Origin: Silene noctiflora
Lineage: Eukaryota; Streptophyta; Magnoliopsida; Caryophyllales; Caryophyllaceae
Assembly: GCA_009801015.1 (NCBI GenBank)
Contig: VHZZ01000073.1
Coordinates: 55,891 to 76,911, forward strand
DNA length: 21,021 nucleotides
Reading direction: 5' to 3'
Under the pieces are notes generated by a model. The model was not told where the DNA came from. It worked only from the letters and a program-made list of their open reading frames with translations, and ran no database searches. Shown in pieces: positions 18,216 to 21,021 of the stretch. Made by a program: the position numbers and the translations under genes. How positions within the stretch are numbered: position 1 is the stretch's first letter; the number at the start of each line of letters is the position of its first letter.

Positions 18216-18409
18216 TGGTTGTATAAATACTGTAGAAATAAATAAAAAAAATGGTGATGTAACAAAGTCAAACTATTTTAATAAGATATCTAGTTTTTTT
18301 TGCTTTTTATGGTGGAAGTTAATGGCACTTAGGTAAAGTTGATTAAGAGTTAAGAATATTGATAATTTATTTGAGTAAACAATGTTTAGATTGTTAATTA
18401 GTGCTTTGA

Positions 18410-18591
18410 TTGTTAGTGCCCGAAACTTTCCGTATTAAAGTTGACTGGTGTGAGTGGTAAGAACTCTTATCTTTTGAATAAATAGTTAGGGATTTAATCC
18501 CGACTTTTATGAATGAAAAAGTTAAATTTAAGAGGGATCAATCAATTAATTTGTCTTCAATACCCTGAAGTGATTGCCTCCAAAAAAAAAA
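18410..18591 (+). mobile_element. SINE-like element with poly-A tail
   Basis: 'actggtgtgagtggtaag' (18444-18461) resembles a tRNA-type A box region, and 'tagggatttaatcccgac' (18487-18503) a B box, about 40 bases apart. The element ends in 'gattgcctcc' followed by ten A (18582-18591). Its left end and target duplication were not resolved. It lies upstream of the LOR promoter in the opposite orientation. Confidence 0.6.
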
Positions 18592-18730
18592 CTACCTATG
18601 TGGTGGTATGCTTGTAGACTTGTAGTTAGACATCTATGATTTATCAGGGTAGCCTTTATTCGTGTGCCGCTACTCGGGAATTATTGTTAAAACAATTTTT
18701 ATCCAATATCATATCATTAGACATTTTGGA

Positions 18731-18800
18731 GTTTACCCAGTGCACACTATAGTCTATAGGTAGCGGCTACGGGTTCTGTCATCGTCCAAAAGAAAAAAAG
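18731..18800 (+). mobile_element. SINE-type 3' end
   Basis: 'gtttacccagtgcacac', then 'ggtagcggctacgggttc' and 'tgtcatcgtcc', ending in an A-rich tail ('aaaagaaaaaaag'). This order of blocks matches, in reverse orientation, the segment in the SBT1.5 intron (3025-3088). No convincing A/B boxes were found immediately upstream, so it may be truncated. Confidence 0.45.
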
Positions 18801-19129
18801 ATTATGTAATTAGTTTTAACTGTGTCCCATTTTATATAAAATGGGATTAAAATTATGCTTAACAACCAGTTAACCAAGCGTGTAGTGATTGCTCGTTTTA
18901 TTCCTTGAGTGTTTGTGTGGTGATTGCTCATTTATTCCTTAGCCATAAGAGTAAAATCCCGGTTTTTGTTTATGGGAATGGAGTAAGGCCAGTCGATTAC
19001 CTTTTTGTGAGAGCGATATACGAATTCAAAGACCATTAGCATTTTACTTCACTTCGACGACTTGCAATAACCAGTAACCATGATCAAATTATTTGCGGAG
19101 TATAATAATTATCACACCAAGCTCACACC

Positions 19130-19405
19130 TTATTTGTTTTTGAGGTTATGCATATTTTTCTGAATTTATTAAAGTTTATAAGTTAGATTTTAATTTATTT
19201 TTTTCTATCTAAACTCAAATTTGACTGAGCATAGATGTAATATTTTTAAGTTATTATATGATAAATTTTTGAGCTTAATGTTTAAATGAATAAATTCAAA
19301 AACCTTATATTAAAACTCATAATTTTTAAAATAAAAAAAAAACTCGAATTTTATTGTAATGCAAAAAATTATACAACTAGACACTAGTACTATATCGAAT
19401 GTATA
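19130..19405. repeat. AT-rich dispersed repeat copy 2, inverted relative to copy 1
   Basis: It aligns with the reverse complement of 16736-17051 over most of its length, including 'TTATTAAAGTTTATAAGTTA' and 'gagcttaatgttt.aa.tgaa'. It has about as much divergence as expected of old copies. It lies about 1 kb upstream of the LOR start codon. Confidence 0.55.
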
Positions 19406-19516
19406 ATCGACTTAAATGATAGATGCAGATGTCAGCCAAAGAAGTAACAACTCCCAATCAAATTAAATGTAAACATATGCCGCCCGTACCTTTGCTTAAG
19501 ACATTTTTCTGAACTT

Positions 19517-19691
19517 ATTGTAGACTGACACTATCTGTCTAAAGCCGAAAACGGATAGTGTTCCTCTCACAAAATGTAAACGGATAGTGTAAATGGATAG
19601 GAAATGGATACCTCTACTTACCCACCTACTAGCATTTTGTGAGATGTCACTATCCGTGTTCAGTTTTAGACAGATTTCGGCCGTCTACAAT
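19517..19691. mobile_element. Diverged Mutator-type MITE
   Basis: The arms 19517-19540 and 19668-19691 are inverted (ATTGTAGAC...ATCTGTCT). Inside are 'acggatagtgttcctctcac' and, reversed, 'gtcactatccgt', the same subterminal phrases as the family B elements at 7400 and 8175. No 9-bp duplication is readable, so it is probably an older relative. Confidence 0.55.
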
Positions 19692-19699
19692 GAGACGAA

Positions 19700-20130
19700 C
19701 TGCCTGAATTATTGGTACGTACGTTAAATTAAACTATCGTTGACTGATTGTGGCCAAAATTCATGCTCATCCCACCCAAATCTAATGGTCATTAAGCCAA
19801 CATAACTCCTAATTATTACTCTAATTTAATTTCCACCTACTAACATTAAAATTATTTTGATTATTGTAATAACTATGTGGACATAAATGTGTCACTAGAT
19901 TAGCTAGAAATAAAGTTTTTTTTTTTAAATATTTCATACTAGTAGTTATTGTGAACAGTTGTTGTACGATGTGACAGATAAAAAGTGATTACTTTATGAT
20001 AAATAATGACCATTTTATGTTAAAAACTAAAACGATAATTTTTTATTGTAAAATAATCATTTTTTATATACTTGCATCGTATGACGGTCTTATAGTATAT
20101 ATTGTGATAAATTTTCTTATTGATAATACG
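19700..20130. other. Intergenic AT-rich sequence
   Basis: I see no gene or clear repeat here. The open frame 19996-20226 runs into the Stowaway-like element and is low-complexity, so it is not supported as coding. Confidence 0.5.
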
Positions 20131-20133
20131 TTA

Positions 20134-20390
20134 TCCTCCCTCCAATCCGCACCAAACTCCTCATTTGCTTTTGGGTGGTCTTCGAGGCGACGCTTTGACC
20201 GTAGTTTTCGTCCTTTAAACGTATAAATTTTTCACAAAAAATATAATTTCATGAAAGATATTTTCATAACAAAACTAAATATGTAAATTTTATTTATCAA
20301 AGATTTATATTTTTGGATGAATTTATGATCAAACTTTTCGAAGTTTGACCTGCAAAAAGTAAATGGGAATTTGGTGTGGATTGGAGGGAG
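20134..20390. mobile_element. Stowaway-like MITE, about 257 bp
   Basis: The left end reads CTCCCTCCAATCCGCACCAA and the right, in reverse, CTCCCTCCAATCCACACCAA. TA lies at 20391-20392 on the right; the left TA (20132-20133) is followed by two extra bases. It is non-coding and similar in size to the Stowaway-like element at 5990-6246. Confidence 0.7.
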
Positions 20391-20393
20391 TAC

Positions 20394-20479
20394 TTTATTA
20401 AAACTAATTTAACATTATCGTCGCCGTCGTAATAGATTTATTAAAACTAATTTAGCATTATCGTCGCCGTCGTAATAGA
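20394..20479. repeat. 43-bp tandem duplication
   Basis: Two units, 20394-20436 and 20437-20479, share TTTATTAAAACTAATTTA and ATTATCGTCGCCGTCGTAAT with a single visible mismatch. The duplication starts immediately after the TA at the right end of the Stowaway-like element. Confidence 0.9.
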
Positions 20480-20670
20480 TTAATAGAGTAATCGGAGATT
20501 AATATATGGTTGCCATCATAATAGCCTCAGTGATTAGTGATGATTATAGTTTATATTGTACTATATGGTGTAGTACATCGTACATGCATACTACGGAGTA
20601 ATTCACAAAATATATTATTTAAGACCATTTTAAATCTAAGACGATCTCTTTTTATGCTACTAGTTTTAGA

Positions 20671-20693
20671 CCCGTGCAAGAAAAATGCACGGG
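20671..20693. repeat. Hairpin CCCGTGCA...TGCACGGG
   Basis: Perfect 8-bp arms, preceded by 'tagttttaga'. It is related to the hairpin at 5026-5054. The ambiguous base n follows directly at 20694. Confidence 0.6.
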
Positions 20694-20694
20694 N

Positions 20695-21021
20695 TTACCT
20701 TTAAAATTCGAATATACAAAATCTTACGCAATTCTAATATAAGTTTTTATATATCAAAGAGTCTAAGTTGTTGCGCTACGTCAACTATCTTTTAATTTCG
20801 TTAATTATATGTATATCGTCAACATTGCCTAAGGAGAATGGAGAAAATAGTTATGAAGATGGCCACAAATATAATTTTTCGACTTTTATTGTAATTTTTG
20901 GGCTCTTATTTTTCGTAATTTTTGGATCTTATTGTACTTCTGTAATTTTTCCGTCTTTAGATTTCATTTTGTAATTCTGTAACTTTTAGATTTTAGATTT
21001 AGATGTTGTTAATTAACCTCT
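20695..21021. other. Intergenic AT-rich end of the window
   Basis: No gene is recognised. The plus-strand frame 20768-20974 (68 aa) is hydrophobic and AT-driven with no known domain. The phrase 'gtaatttttgg' recurs at short intervals (about 20890-20950), a weak local repeat. Confidence 0.45.

Overview
This is a plant nuclear window, AT-rich, with GT-AG introns, Stowaway-, Tourist- and Mutator-type MITEs, SINE-like pieces and many microsatellites. The three proteins match core-eudicot families closely. The repeat style would fit Caryophyllales, but nothing here proves the order. One ambiguous base (n) lies at 20694.

Three protein-coding genes are supported, all on the minus strand in the transcription order LOR -> eIF2B-alpha -> SBT1.5. 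(1) A LURP-one-related (DUF567) gene has exons 18129-17812, 17634-17401 and 16573-16439 and encodes 228 aa. (2) The gene for the alpha subunit of translation initiation factor eIF2B has five exons from 15128 to 9851 and encodes 405 aa. (3) A subtilisin-like serine protease of the SBT1.5 type has exons 3903-3215 and 2911-1246 and encodes 784 aa. All splice junctions were placed by reading GT/AG signals against conserved protein sequence, and every reading frame closes. The genes act in unrelated processes (pathogen-response-type membrane-fold protein, translation control, apoplastic proteolysis). Their adjacency looks like old conserved gene order rather than a functional cluster.

The rest is mobile-element debris. 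The 5.9-kb gap between SBT1.5 and eIF2B-alpha (3904-9850) is a MITE nest. It holds a Tourist-like element just upstream of the SBT1.5 start and five Mutator-type MITEs, four with exact 9-bp target duplications and one with a 9-10 bp duplication beside a T-run. It also holds a Stowaway element, a SINE-like element and a larger inverted-repeat element that has been hit twice. Intron 1 of eIF2B-alpha (2.77 kb) is made of a roughly 1-kb unit repeated in tandem, twice nearly complete and once partly. The partial copy carries a 278-bp Tourist-type MITE whose empty site can be read from the other two copies. The LOR gene has an inverted pair of related AT-rich repeats, one in intron 2 and one about 1 kb upstream of its start, and a pure (AAT)19 microsatellite inside its first exon. 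The 18.2-21.0 kb end is intergenic, with SINE-like, Mutator-like and Stowaway-like elements.

I found no CRISPR array, rRNA, true tRNA, phage or plasmid feature, and no evident new multi-gene system. The points of most interest are the conserved gene trio, the compact MITE nest with readable insertion histories, and the expanded poly-Asn tract.
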